Part shown: one piece after another, positions 16,608 to 25,326 of the stretch
Layout of the letters: each line of letters starts with the position of its first letter
How positions within the stretch are numbered: position 1 is the stretch's first letter
Assembly (NCBI GenBank): GCA_015654635.1
Contig: JAATGP010000008.1
Span: 100,914-164,913, forward strand
DNA length: 64,000 nt
Reading direction: 5' to 3'
Source of the DNA: Alphaproteobacteria bacterium
GTDB lineage: Bacteria; Pseudomonadota; Alphaproteobacteria; Micropepsales; Micropepsaceae
Program-made: the position numbers and the translations under genes
The notes under the pieces: generated by a model
What the model saw: only the letters and a program-made list of their open reading frames with translations
Told to the model about the DNA's origin: nothing
Databases searched by the model: none

Positions 16608-17165
16608 ATGGGGTATTGGGCGGCTGCCGCGGTGGTGATCACCGCGCTGGCGGTTTTGGGTGGGGTTTACATGGCATTTTTCTGGCCGGTTGGCGGCGCC
16701 AAAAGGAAAGCGGCCGCGCACCAGCGCGACATGCGCACGACCTGGAAGGTGGTGCAGCTCGGAGGGCCCATCCTCAAGGGGCTTGGAATGGCCGATAAGA
16801 TCAAATTTGGTGTGATCGTCTCGACCGATGAGATGCTGGCGCAAACCCAAACGATGTTGTTCTGTCCGCTGATCAATGGCGTGGATGAGGGCGATCTCCT
16901 GGCTGTTTTGCCCTGGCATGTCGAGGTCAAGATTAAGCACGAGCCGGAGCGGCGCTACGCCCGCATCGATTACGAGCACAAATACGTCTCCACGAAGATT
17001 GTGCTGCCGATTTCGCACCACGAAATCGATATGGATGGGCGCGAGCGCGGCTATCTCGATGCGGCCTCACAGGCGGCGGTGGCAGAGAAGCTGTCGGCTT
17101 GGTTTCCCCAGTTCAGCAAGCTGGCAAAGAAACCGTTTGGTTCGGAGCACGGCCTCCCCCTATAG
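16608..17165 (+). CDS. Hypothetical protein with N-terminal membrane anchor
   Basis: 185 residues. Residues about 4-26 form one hydrophobic segment; the rest is soluble and mixed alpha/beta with no motif I recognise. A short basic patch (AKRKAAAHQRD) follows the membrane segment, which would place the soluble part in the cytoplasm. Its stop codon lies inside the presumed -10 box of the RNase P RNA gene, so the end of this gene also serves as the rnpB promoter. Confidence 0.65.
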   Translation: MGYWAAAAVVITALAVLGGVYMAFFWPVGGAKRKAAAHQRDMRTTWKVVQLGGPILKGLGMADKIKFGVIVSTDEMLAQTQTMLFCPLINGVDEGDLLAVLPWHVEVKIKHEPERRYARIDYEHKYVSTKIVLPISHHEIDMDGRERGYLDAASQAAVAEKLSAWFPQFSKLAKKPFGSEHGLPL

Positions 17166-17166
17166 T
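17137..17166 (+). promoter_or_regulatory. Probable rnpB promoter
   Basis: TTGGTT (17137-17142), an 18-bp spacer and TATAGT (17161-17166). Transcription would start near 17173, which is where the P1 helix of RNase P RNA begins. The -10 box overlaps the TAG stop of the preceding gene. Confidence 0.5.
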
Positions 17167-17171
17167 CCACA

Positions 17172-17640
17172 TGCGTCAGATGGCTGGATGGCCGCTTGCG
17201 AACGTGGCTGCGTGGGGTGTACTCCGCGCAAAGCGCGTTGGTGAGAGGAAAGTCCGGGCTCCACGGAAACACGGTGACGGATAACATCCGCCGGGGGTAA
17301 CCCCAGGGAAAGCGCCACAGAAATTATACCGCCCGTCTGCGCTGCATGTTGCAGCTATGCCGGGGCAAGCCTTGGAAAGGGCCTGCTGCGGCGGAGCCCG
17401 AAGGGGCGAAGACGAGTAAGGTTGAAAAGGTGCGGTAAGAGCGCACCGCGGGTCTGGCAACAGAATCGGCATGGCAAGCCCCACCGGGAGCAAGACCAAA
17501 TAGGGACGGCACGTAATCCGTTTCCGGATAGCCGTCCGGGTAGGTCGCGAGAGGCAGTCGGTAACGGCTGTCCCAGAGGAATGGTCATCTATCCGCCTTC
17601 GGGCGGGGGACAGAACCCGGCTTAGAGGCCGTCTGACGCA
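17172..17640 (+). ncRNA. rnpB: RNase P RNA, bacterial type A
   Basis: The catalytic RNA that matures the 5' ends of tRNAs. Universal blocks are visible in order: GAGGAAAGTCCGGGCTCCA (17244-17262), GGGTAACCCCAGGGAAAG followed by GCCACAGAAA, GGTAAGAGCGCACCG, CCCCACCGGGAGCAAGACC with CAAATAGG, and near the end AGAGGAATGGTCATC and ACAGAACCCGGCTTA. The ends pair: GCGTCAGATGGC at 17173-17184 with GCCGTCTGACGC at 17628-17639 form P1, fixing the limits within a few bases. It lies directly upstream of the mraZ cluster. Length about 469 nt. Confidence 0.97.
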
Positions 17641-17720
17641 AATCATTCCCGAACAGGCCGTGGTCCTGAGCGCCATTCCGCTCTTAATATGAGAACGAAT
17701 AGTGATCATTTGCTCTCGTG

Positions 17721-17767
17721 TTAAGGGTGAATTTACCAAGCTTAGCGCATGCTTAACGTGTTGTTTA
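17721..17767. promoter_or_regulatory. Two CtrA-like half-matched boxes
   Basis: TTAA-N7-TTTA occurs twice (17721-17735 and 17753-17767). The CtrA consensus of alphaproteobacteria is TTAA-N7-TTAA, so each has one mismatch. Position upstream of the division cluster makes cell-cycle control plausible, but the matches are weak in an AT-rich stretch. Confidence 0.3.
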
Positions 17768-17875
17768 TTTGTTCTCCGATTCGCAAGAGTTAGTGGAGTT
17801 GACGCAAGGTGACATCTAGCCGTAGGTCCTCAACCCCCTCATACTATTAGGCTTTTCCCTTGACTCGTCACTCTG

Positions 17876-17902
17876 TCCCATAGTATCCCATAACTTCCCA
17901 TA
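17876..17902. promoter_or_regulatory. mraZ: Triple MraZ box upstream of mraZ
   Basis: Three perfect TCCCATA repeats start at 17876, 17886 and 17896, exactly 10 bp apart. On the other strand this reads TGGGA-N5-TGGGA-N5-TGGGA, the arrangement bound by E. coli MraZ. A TTGACT (17860-17865) just upstream may be the -35 of the dcw promoter, so bound MraZ would cover the promoter and repress its own operon. Confidence 0.85.
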
Positions 17903-17988
17903 CGCAGTAAGGGCGCGGATTTCCGCGTTTTCGCCACCCATTTCGACGAAAAGCCGAACTGCTCTAGGGACTTAGGGGACGGGGACCG

Positions 17989-18516
17989 GTGTCCAACCAG
18001 CGTTTCATATCGACGGTTGCTGGTACGCTCGACGGCAAGGGGCGGGTTTGCATCCCCGCATCCTGGCGGAAAATTCTGGACGCTCAGGAGACCGGTGGCG
18101 TTTACATCTGCCCGAATTTGGAAGGCGGCTCGTTGGATGGCTTTGGCCAATCCTTGATGGATAGCGAATGCCAGCGCCTCGATGCGCTGGATCCACTTCT
18201 CTCCGCCTTGCATGACGATCTTGCCACCCACATCACGGCCGAAAGCATGCTGTTGCCGATTGATGAGAATGGCCGCATTCGCCTGCCGGAAGATTTCATT
18301 CAAGCCGCTGGCCTTAAGGACAAAGTCGTCTTTGTCGGACTCGGTCGCAAGTTCCAGATTTGGGACCCGGTGACATATGCCCCGATAAAGGCCAAGCGTC
18401 TGACTGGTGCCCTGGCCGAAAGGTCTGCGCGCGCTGCCAGGGAAGAAGCGGCCCGCGAAATAGCTGGGGCGCCCCCCGCATCGCCGCCAACGACACAACA
18501 GATAGGGACGCCATGA
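17989..18516 (+). CDS. mraZ: Transcriptional regulator MraZ
   Basis: 175 residues with two AbrB-like repeats. The first shows GTLDGKGRVCIPASWR (residues about 10-25), the second LLPIDENGRIRLPEDF (about 88-103). MraZ forms ring oligomers that bind the repeated boxes seen 90 bp upstream and represses the dcw cluster. The start is GTG 17989, preceded by a purine-rich AGGGGACGGGG. An Ala-rich tail extends past the second repeat. Its last codons overlap rsmH (ATGA), so translation is coupled. Confidence 0.95.
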   Translation: MSNQRFISTVAGTLDGKGRVCIPASWRKILDAQETGGVYICPNLEGGSLDGFGQSLMDSECQRLDALDPLLSALHDDLATHITAESMLLPIDENGRIRLPEDFIQAAGLKDKVVFVGLGRKFQIWDPVTYAPIKAKRLTGALAERSARAAREEAAREIAGAPPASPPTTQQIGTP

Positions 18517-19433
18517 GCCACGTCCCGGTCTTGATCGCCGAAGTGCTGGAGGCTTTGAGCCCGCACGACGGCGGTCATTACGTTGATGCTACCTTTGGCG
18601 GCGGCGGTTACACCCGAGCCATCCTCGAGGCTGCCAAATGCCGCGTTCTCGGCATTGATCGCGATCCGGCTGCCATCGCACGTGGTCAGGCATTGGTGGA
18701 GGCTTATGCGGGCCGTCTAACGCTGGCCCATGGTGCCTTCTCCGATATGGACGAGCTCTTGGCGATGGCGGGCGTGTCCCGCACCGATGGCGTGGTGCTT
18801 GATCTCGGCGTCTCTTCTTTCCAGTTCGATGAGCCGGATCGCGGTTTTTCCTTCCGCTTCGATGGTCCACTCGATATGCGCATGAGCGCTGAGGGCATGA
18901 GCGCGGCCGACTTCATCAATACCGCCGAAGAACGTGAAATCTCGGATGTTATCGCCCACCATGGCGAAGAACGCCAAGCCCGCCGCATTGCCAAAGCCAT
19001 CGTCAAGGCGCGTCCCATTCATCGCACGCTCGAACTTGCCAAACTGGTTGCCGATACGCTCGGCCCGGCTGCTTTGCGTCATCCCATCCATCCGGCGACG
19101 CGTACCTTTCAGGCTTTGCGCATCCATGTGAATGACGAGCTAGGCGAGCTGACCCGTGCGCTCGAAGCTGCCACCACGATTTTGCTGCCGCATGGCCGGC
19201 TTGTCGTGGTCTCGTTTCATTCGCTGGAAGATCGCATCGTCAAACGCTTCCTCACCGAATTCGGCAAAGAAACCCCGCAACCTTCGCGTCATGCGCCTGG
19301 GCTCGTGGGGGCCGCCAAACCGCAATACCGCCTTTTGGGATCAAAACCCGTTGGTCCCAGTGATGGCGAAATCGCAACCAACCCTCGGTCCCGCTCGGCA
19401 AAGCTGCGCGCGGCCGAACGTTTGGCTGCTTAG
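18513..19433 (+). CDS. rsmH: 16S rRNA (cytosine(1402)-N(4))-methyltransferase
   Basis: 306 residues; RsmH (MraW) methylates N4 of C1402 in the decoding centre of 16S rRNA. Seen: the start MSHVPVLIAEVLEAL, the SAM-binding ATFGGGGYTRAIL, DLGVSSFQFD, and the C-terminal VVVSFHSLEDRIVKRFL. ATG 18513 overlaps the mraZ stop codon by four bases; earlier in-frame starts would run through mraZ. Second gene of the cluster, followed nine bases after its stop codon by ftsL. Confidence 0.97.
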   Translation: MSHVPVLIAEVLEALSPHDGGHYVDATFGGGGYTRAILEAAKCRVLGIDRDPAAIARGQALVEAYAGRLTLAHGAFSDMDELLAMAGVSRTDGVVLDLGVSSFQFDEPDRGFSFRFDGPLDMRMSAEGMSAADFINTAEEREISDVIAHHGEERQARRIAKAIVKARPIHRTLELAKLVADTLGPAALRHPIHPATRTFQALRIHVNDELGELTRALEAATTILLPHGRLVVVSFHSLEDRIVKRFLTEFGKETPQPSRHAPGLVGAAKPQYRLLGSKPVGPSDGEIATNPRSRSAKLRAAERLAA

Positions 19434-19442
19434 GAGAGAGCT

Positions 19443-19820
19443 ATGATCCGCATCGTCAGCACGCTCTGCGTTGGTCTTCTCGGCTTCACGGTGATCTCGG
19501 CTTATCACATCTCCGAACAGGCCCGCATCGCCAAGCAGGAACTTCGCCATACCGAAACGCAGATCGCCTCGGAAACCACCGAGATTAGCGTCCTCGAAGT
19601 GCAGTGGCAAAAGCAGGCTAGTCCCGAGACCATTCAGAAACTGGCCGAGGCCTCACTTGGCATGGGCAACACCACCACGGTGCAGCTGGCCTCGGTTACC
19701 CAATTGCCGCGCCGCAGTGCTGCCTTGAACGGCGAAGAAATGCAGCAGGCCAGCCTGCAAAGCCCCGTCGCGCAGACGCCTGCTCCTGTTCTAACGATTT
19801 CTGCCCGCAGCGGAATGTGA
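19443..19820 (+). CDS. ftsL: Cell division protein FtsL
   Basis: 125 residues, bitopic: hydrophobic residues 5-21, then a periplasmic coiled-coil-like stretch (about 25-60) with the FtsL pattern I..LE.QW......IQKLA...LGM. FtsL forms a trimer with FtsB and FtsQ and activates FtsWI. Sequence conservation is low in this family, so position between rsmH and ftsI is a main argument. The ribosome site GGAGAG precedes ATG 19443. The Gln/Pro-rich C-terminal tail is not conserved. Confidence 0.85.
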   Translation: MIRIVSTLCVGLLGFTVISAYHISEQARIAKQELRHTETQIASETTEISVLEVQWQKQASPETIQKLAEASLGMGNTTTVQLASVTQLPRRSAALNGEEMQQASLQSPVAQTPAPVLTISARSGM

Positions 19821-19826
19821 TGGTCC

Positions 19827-21419
19827 ATGGCGCCCCAGCTCACCATCTATCAGCGTCGTATTCTCATCGGGATGGTGTTCTGTGTCGCCGCTTTCCTCGC
19901 TGTGGGTGTGAAGCTTGTGGTGGTGATGGGATTTGCGCCCAATGCGGCACCGGCCCGTCGCGCGCCGCCGATTATTTTCTCCCGTGCTGATTTGCTGGAT
20001 CGCAACGGCGAAATCATCGCCCGCGATCTTCCCGCCGGTGATCTTTATGTGCGCCCCGCGCTTCTGAAGGACAAAAGCCGCGCCGCACAGGGTCTTGCGA
20101 CGGCCCTCAATGGCGAGGTTGAGCACCTCACCGCGCTGTTGAAGAACAAAGCCCCCTCCGTCTTGATCGCTCGTCAAGTCTCGCAGGCCGATCAAGCCAA
20201 GGTTGTCGCACTCAAATTGCCGGGTTTGGAATACTTACGCAATTCGAAGCGTTTCTACGCCGATGGCCGCACGTCGGCGCAAGTGATTGGGGTCACCGAT
20301 CTCGACGGCAAGGGTGTTTCGGGGCTCGAACGCGGCGTCGAAGCCAAGCTGCGCGATGGCAGCGGTCCGGTAACGACTTCGCTCGACAAGCGCGTGCAGT
20401 TTATTCTTGCTGCTGAGGCCGCCTCCAGCATGGCCGAATTCCGGGCCCGTGCCGCTGGCGGTCTGGTTTTGGATGTGAATACCGGTGAAGTCCTTGCCAT
20501 GGTGTCGCTGCCCGGTTTCGACCCCAATGTGCGGCAGTTTGCGGCCACCGATTCCGGGCGCAATATCATGGTCCAGGACGTTTATGAGCTGGGCTCAGTA
20601 TTCAAGATATTTGCCTTTACGCTCGCCGTCGAGGATCACAAAATTCAGCTCGGTGAGAGTCTGCCGATCGGCAACGGTTATAAGATAGGCCGTTTCACCA
20701 TTCACGAGGCCGAGCATATGCCGGCCTTTCTCGCTGCCCGCGATGTCTTGGCGCAGTCCTCCAATATTGGCACTGCTCAGATTGCGCTACGATCTGGCGG
20801 TGAGCGCCAGCGCGCCTTTCTCGGAAATCTTGGCTTGCTGTCCCCGCTGCGCAGCGAATTGCCGGAGCGTGCCCGCCCGCTTTATCCCGATCACTGGGGT
20901 GTGATTGAAACTGCGACCATAGGCTTTGGTCATGGCATTTCGGTCAGCCCGCTATCCTTTGCCGCAGCGGCTGCTTCGGTCGTCAATGGTGGCCGGCGTA
21001 TTGCCCCGACCTTCCTCAAGCACCCGGATGACGCACGCGGCGAACAGGTTGTATCTGCCGCGACCAGTGCCACCATGCGCTCGCTTTTGCGCTATGTCGT
21101 TACCAACGGAACGGGCAAAAAGGCTGATGTTCCCGGCTATGATGTGGGCGGCAAAACCGGATCGGCAGAAAAGCCCGGCCGCCATGGTTACGAGGCCCAC
21201 AAGCTGGTGACATCTTTCTGTGCTGTGTTTCCTATTGAAAACCCGCGTTATCTCGTCTTCGTTGTGCTCGATGAACCCCATGGAACCAAGGCAACGGGCG
21301 GCTTTGCGCTGGCCGGATATACTGCCGCCCCGCTGGTAGCTCATGTGGTGGCACGGATCGCGCCCTTGCTGAGAGTCCAGATCAATCCGATAACCGCCAA
21401 CAAAAAAGAGAATACTTAG
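19827..21419 (+). CDS. ftsI: Peptidoglycan D,D-transpeptidase FtsI (PBP3)
   Basis: 530 residues; septal class B penicillin-binding protein that crosslinks peptidoglycan during division with FtsW. One N-terminal membrane segment (about 11-35), the dimerisation/pedestal module with DRNGEIIARDLP, then the transpeptidase domain: SVFK (257-260, acyl-Ser257), SSN (311-313) and KTG (443-445). It begins six bases after the ftsL stop and ends one base before murE. C-terminal part is complete. Confidence 0.96.
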   Translation: MAPQLTIYQRRILIGMVFCVAAFLAVGVKLVVVMGFAPNAAPARRAPPIIFSRADLLDRNGEIIARDLPAGDLYVRPALLKDKSRAAQGLATALNGEVEHLTALLKNKAPSVLIARQVSQADQAKVVALKLPGLEYLRNSKRFYADGRTSAQVIGVTDLDGKGVSGLERGVEAKLRDGSGPVTTSLDKRVQFILAAEAASSMAEFRARAAGGLVLDVNTGEVLAMVSLPGFDPNVRQFAATDSGRNIMVQDVYELGSVFKIFAFTLAVEDHKIQLGESLPIGNGYKIGRFTIHEAEHMPAFLAARDVLAQSSNIGTAQIALRSGGERQRAFLGNLGLLSPLRSELPERARPLYPDHWGVIETATIGFGHGISVSPLSFAAAAASVVNGGRRIAPTFLKHPDDARGEQVVSAATSATMRSLLRYVVTNGTGKKADVPGYDVGGKTGSAEKPGRHGYEAHKLVTSFCAVFPIENPRYLVFVVLDEPHGTKATGGFALAGYTAAPLVAHVVARIAPLLRVQINPITANKKENT

Positions 21420-21420
21420 A

Positions 21421-22881
21421 ATGGCTGTGGCGCGTGGGTTGGCAGTGGAGCGGGAGGCGGTGAAACGATTCACCGGGCTCGCCAGTGACAGCCGCGAGAT
21501 AAAGCCGGGCTATCTCTTTGCGGCTATCGCCGGCGTCAAGGGCGATGGCGCGCAGTTTGTGACAGATGCTATGGCGCGCGGCGCCGTTGCGGTACTCGGC
21601 GATCGCGCGATCGGCCAGGCCGTGGCCGACGCCGGTGTCGAATTTATTCCAGCGGACAATCCGCGCCTGGCGCTCGCGCTTTATGCGGCCGCCTTTTACG
21701 GCGCCCAGCCAAAAGTGATTGCCGCTGTCACGGGCACCAATGGCAAGACCTCCATTGCTGTCTTCCTACGTGAAATCTGGACCCGGCTGGGCAAGCCTGC
21801 CGCCAGTATGGGAACGATTGGCGTTGTCACTCCGAACCACACGACAAAACTCGATAACACCACGCCCGGCCCTATCGAAGTGCAGAGGATCCTCGCCGAA
21901 TTAAAGGCGGATGGCATCGATCATCTGGCGTTGGAGGCGTCCAGTCACGGGCTGGATCAATATCGTCTCGATGGCGCGGATATTGCTGCTGTTGCCATCA
22001 CCAATATCACGCGCGACCATCTCGATTATCACCCCAGTTTCGAGGCTTATATCGAAGCCAAGTTGCGCCTCTTCCGTGATCTGGCCCGCGATGGCGCTGC
22101 CGCTGTGATCAACGCCGATGCCAATTATGCCGATCGCTTTATTGCGGCGGCGGCGGAACGGGGCCTTCGGCTCTTTACCGTGGGCGAAAATGGCGGCGGC
22201 TTGAAGTTGGTCACGCGCCAACCGACGGTCGAGGGTCAGAGCCTCGAGGTTGCTTTCGCGGGTCAAAACTACACGGTGGCTTTGCCCCTGGCTGGCGCCT
22301 TTCAGGCCTCCAACGCTTTGGTTGCTGCCGGTCTGGCGATCGGGTTGGGCGAAGACCCTGCAGCGGTGTTCGGAGCGCTCGCCGGTTTGAAGGGCGCGCC
22401 GGGGCGTTTGGAAAAAGTGGCGGTGGCCGCGTCCGGTGCGCCGATCTTCGTCGATTACGCCCACACGCCCGATGCGCTTGATACCGTGCTTCTCGCCCTG
22501 CGTCCGCACACGATGCGCAAATTGAGCGTTGTTTTCGGCTGTGGCGGGGATCGCGACAAAGGCAAGCGCCCCTTGATGGGGGCGAGCGCCCTGCGCTTGG
22601 CCGACCGCATCATCGTTACCGATGACAATCCGAGAAGTGAAATACCAAGGCAAATCCGGGCAGAAATCCTCGCCGCTTGCCCAGGCGCCAGCGAGATTGC
22701 GGATCGCGCTTTGGCCATCTATACGGGGATTTCCGAGCTTTCCTCGGGTGACGTTCTCGTGATCGCTGGTAAAGGTCATGAGAGCGGGCAAATCATCGGC
22801 ACCACCGTTCATCCTTTCAATGACCGCGAGGAAGCGATCAAAGCCGCCGTCGCGCTTGGCGGGCAGGAGTATCTGCCATGA
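21421..22881 (+). CDS. murE: UDP-MurNAc-L-Ala-D-Glu:meso-diaminopimelate ligase
   Basis: 486 residues; adds the third amino acid of the stem peptide. ATP-binding GTNGKTS at 105-111, the central EASSHGLDQYR, and the C-terminal DNPRSE motif that selects meso-diaminopimelate rather than lysine. The cell wall is therefore the normal Gram-negative DAP type. It starts one base after ftsI and overlaps murF by four bases. Confidence 0.97.
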   Translation: MAVARGLAVEREAVKRFTGLASDSREIKPGYLFAAIAGVKGDGAQFVTDAMARGAVAVLGDRAIGQAVADAGVEFIPADNPRLALALYAAAFYGAQPKVIAAVTGTNGKTSIAVFLREIWTRLGKPAASMGTIGVVTPNHTTKLDNTTPGPIEVQRILAELKADGIDHLALEASSHGLDQYRLDGADIAAVAITNITRDHLDYHPSFEAYIEAKLRLFRDLARDGAAAVINADANYADRFIAAAAERGLRLFTVGENGGGLKLVTRQPTVEGQSLEVAFAGQNYTVALPLAGAFQASNALVAAGLAIGLGEDPAAVFGALAGLKGAPGRLEKVAVAASGAPIFVDYAHTPDALDTVLLALRPHTMRKLSVVFGCGGDRDKGKRPLMGASALRLADRIIVTDDNPRSEIPRQIRAEILAACPGASEIADRALAIYTGISELSSGDVLVIAGKGHESGQIIGTTVHPFNDREEAIKAAVALGGQEYLP

Positions 22882-24230
22882 ACGTGTTGTGGACTTCGGC
22901 GGAACTCGAAGAGGCCACGCTCGGCCATGCTTCAGAGCCCTTTACAGTCACAGCGCTGGCGCTCGATTCACGCAGGCTTCACCCGGGCGCACTTTATCTT
23001 GCCATCAAGGGCGAAAGCAAAGACGGGCACGACTTTGTAGCCAATGCCTTTGAACACCAGGCCGCGGCAGCATTGGTCTCCAAACCGGTTTCCCGCGGTC
23101 CCACGCTCACCGTCGCCCACACCCAGCGCGCCCTCGAAGATATGGCCCGCGCCGCGCGCGCGCGGAGTGCGGCGGCCGTCATCGCCGTCACCGGCAGCGC
23201 CGGCAAGACCACCACCAAAGAGCTGTTGAAGCGCGCTTTCTCTGCCTTAGGTCAAACTCATGCTTCGGGTGCCTCCTTCAACAACCATTGGGGCGTGCCG
23301 TTCAGCGTCGCCAGCCTGCCGCGCGAGGCACGCTATGCTATTTTCGAAATCGGCATGAATCATTTTGGCGAGATTCGAGGTCTCGTTACCTTTGCCCGTC
23401 CCCAGATCGCACTCATCACCACGATCGCGCCCGCCCATCTCGAATTCTTCGGCAATTGTGACGCCATCGCCGATGCCAAATCGGAAATCTTTGAAGGCCT
23501 GCAAGCGGGCGGCACGGCGCTTCTGCCGGTCGATAGCCCTTATTGCGAGCGTTTGCGCAATCGCGCCAAACAACTTGGCGTTTCCAACATTCTCACCTTT
23601 GGCACCGCTCAATGTGCTGATGCCCGTCTGATCGGACTCGAGGAAAGCGTCGGTGCTATCCGCCTCAAGGCAGAAATTCTTGGGCAGACGGTGGATGCCG
23701 TGATCGGCGCGCCCGGTCAACATATGGCCTCCAATGCGCTCGGTGCTTTGCTGGCAGTGGCGGTCGCGGGCGGCGACGTCGCGGTGGCCGCGGAGGCTTT
23801 GCGCGATTTTTCGGCCCTTAAGGGGCGTGGCCAGCGCATCGCAGCGCATGGCATCGAAATCATCGACGAAAGCTATAACGCCAATCCGGCCTCCATGGCG
23901 GCGGCCTTGTCGCTTTTGACCAAGGCGCCTGGGCGCACACTGGCCGTACTCGGCGATATGCTGGAATTGGGGCCTGAAGGTCCAGCGCTGCATGCAGGTA
24001 TCGCACCGCATCTGGATGCTGCCGATCTTGTCTTTCTGTGCGGGCCGCTGATGAAGTCGCTTTACGATGCGCTGCCGCCTGCCCGCCGCACGGCCTATGC
24101 TGACAATTCCGCGGAACTGGCGCCCTTTGTCGCCGCAGCGGTAAAAGCAGGCGATACGGTTCTGATCAAGGGCTCGAACGGCAGCCGCATGTCGCTTGTG
24201 ATTGATGCGCTGAAGGGCAGGGGCGAGTAA
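22878..24230 (+). CDS. murF: UDP-MurNAc-tripeptide:D-alanyl-D-alanine ligase
   Basis: 450 residues; attaches D-Ala-D-Ala to complete the pentapeptide. ATP-binding GSAGKTTTK at about 106-114, ASFNNHWGVPFSV, the EIGMNHFGEI metal-site region and DESYNANPASM near 330. The ATG overlaps the murE stop (ATGA), and its own stop is immediately followed by the ATG of mraY with no spacer. Confidence 0.97.
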   Translation: MNVLWTSAELEEATLGHASEPFTVTALALDSRRLHPGALYLAIKGESKDGHDFVANAFEHQAAAALVSKPVSRGPTLTVAHTQRALEDMARAARARSAAAVIAVTGSAGKTTTKELLKRAFSALGQTHASGASFNNHWGVPFSVASLPREARYAIFEIGMNHFGEIRGLVTFARPQIALITTIAPAHLEFFGNCDAIADAKSEIFEGLQAGGTALLPVDSPYCERLRNRAKQLGVSNILTFGTAQCADARLIGLEESVGAIRLKAEILGQTVDAVIGAPGQHMASNALGALLAVAVAGGDVAVAAEALRDFSALKGRGQRIAAHGIEIIDESYNANPASMAAALSLLTKAPGRTLAVLGDMLELGPEGPALHAGIAPHLDAADLVFLCGPLMKSLYDALPPARRTAYADNSAELAPFVAAAVKAGDTVLIKGSNGSRMSLVIDALKGRGE

Positions 24231-25322
24231 ATGTTTCATTTTCTGTTTTACTTACCCCACGCCGACCAGATGGCGTTCCTGCGCCTTTTCAAATATCTGA
24301 GCTTTCGCTCGGCGGGCGCCATCCTGACGGCGCTTTTCATTGCCTTTTGGATTGGGCCCAGTTTGATCGCGTGGCTGAAAGTGAAACAAGGCAAGGGTCA
24401 GCCCATTCGTGAAGACGGCCCGGCACGCCACATCATCGAAAAGAAAGGCACGCCTACTATGGGTGGCCTGCTCATCCTGATCTCGGTGGTGGTCTCGACG
24501 CTGCTGTGGGCGGATTTGACAAGTTGGTATGTCTGGATCGTGCTTTTCGTCACCGTCAGCTACGGCCTGCTCGGCTTTGCCGATGATTACGTCAAAGTGA
24601 CCAAGCGCAGCTCTGATGGCGTCAGCGGGCTCATTCGTCTGGCGGCCGAATTTGCCATCGCCGCCATCGCTACCTACTGCATTATGCGTCTTCAGCCGCC
24701 CGAGCAGAGTGGGGCGCTGGCGGTTCCCTTCTTCAAGAATCTTCTCATCTATTTCGGCTTCTGGTTCCTCTTGGTCGGCGGTTGTGTCATTGCGGGCGCG
24801 GCCAATGCGGTAAATTTCACCGATGGGCTCGACGGGTTGGCCATTATGCCGGTGATGATCGCCGCCGCCACCTTCCTCCTCATCGCCTATATGGTCGGCA
24901 ACGAGCGTTTTGCATTCTATCTCCAACTCGTCTACGTGCGCGATACCGGCGAGCTTGCCATTTTCTTGGCGGCCTTGATCGGAGCCGGGCTCGGCTTTCT
25001 TTGGTATAACGCGCCACCGGCATCGGTCTTTATGGGCGATACCGGTTCTTTGCCTTTGGGCGGCGCCCTTGGCGTGGTGGCCGTCGCGGTCAAGCACGAG
25101 ATCGTGCTCGCCATCGTCGGGGGGCTTTTCGTGCTTGAGACCGTATCGGTCATCGTGCAGGTCATTTCATTCAAATTGACGGGCAAGCGCGTGTTTCGTA
25201 TGGCGCCCATTCATCATCATTTCGAACAATTGGGCTGGCGCGAGCCCACCATCGTGATCCGTTTTTGGATCATCGCGGTGGTGCTGGCGCTGATTGGTCT
25301 TTCGACGTTGAAGCTGAGGTGA
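24231..25322 (+). CDS. mraY: Phospho-MurNAc-pentapeptide transferase
   Basis: 363 residues with about ten membrane helices. Transfers phospho-MurNAc-pentapeptide to undecaprenyl phosphate, forming lipid I on the cytoplasmic face. Hallmarks: [12 protein letters not shown] (73-84), [18 protein letters not shown] with catalytic-site aspartates, [12 protein letters not shown] and MAPIHHHFE. Starts at the base after murF, an arrangement that implies reinitiation by the same ribosomes. Confidence 0.98.
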   Translation: MFHFLFYLPHADQMAFLRLFKYLSFRSAGAILTALFIAFWIGPSLIAWLKVKQGKGQPIREDGPARHIIEKKGTPTMGGLLILISVVVSTLLWADLTSWYVWIVLFVTVSYGLLGFADDYVKVTKRSSDGVSGLIRLAAEFAIAAIATYCIMRLQPPEQSGALAVPFFKNLLIYFGFWFLLVGGCVIAGAANAVNFTDGLDGLAIMPVMIAAATFLLIAYMVGNERFAFYLQLVYVRDTGELAIFLAALIGAGLGFLWYNAPPASVFMGDTGSLPLGGALGVVAVAVKHEIVLAIVGGLFVLETVSVIVQVISFKLTGKRVFRMAPIHHHFEQLGWREPTIVIRFWIIAVVLALIGLSTLKLR

Positions 25323-25326
25323 GGCG

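Noticed and set aside
17979..17996. ACCGGTGTC core at the mraZ start, similar to the esterase/receptor palindrome
   Set aside because: Only the right half matches (10 of 14), it lies on the GTG start of a housekeeping gene, and a nine-base match by chance is expected about once in this length.
17839..18498. A 219-codon minus-strand frame opposite mraZ
   Set aside because: mraZ is strongly supported and the antisense translation has no domain; it also covers the MraZ boxes.
21901..22812. Long antisense frames over murE, murF, mraY and murC
   Set aside because: They are out-of-frame mirrors of conserved genes, rich in Arg/Gly/His, and lack ribosome sites or domains.
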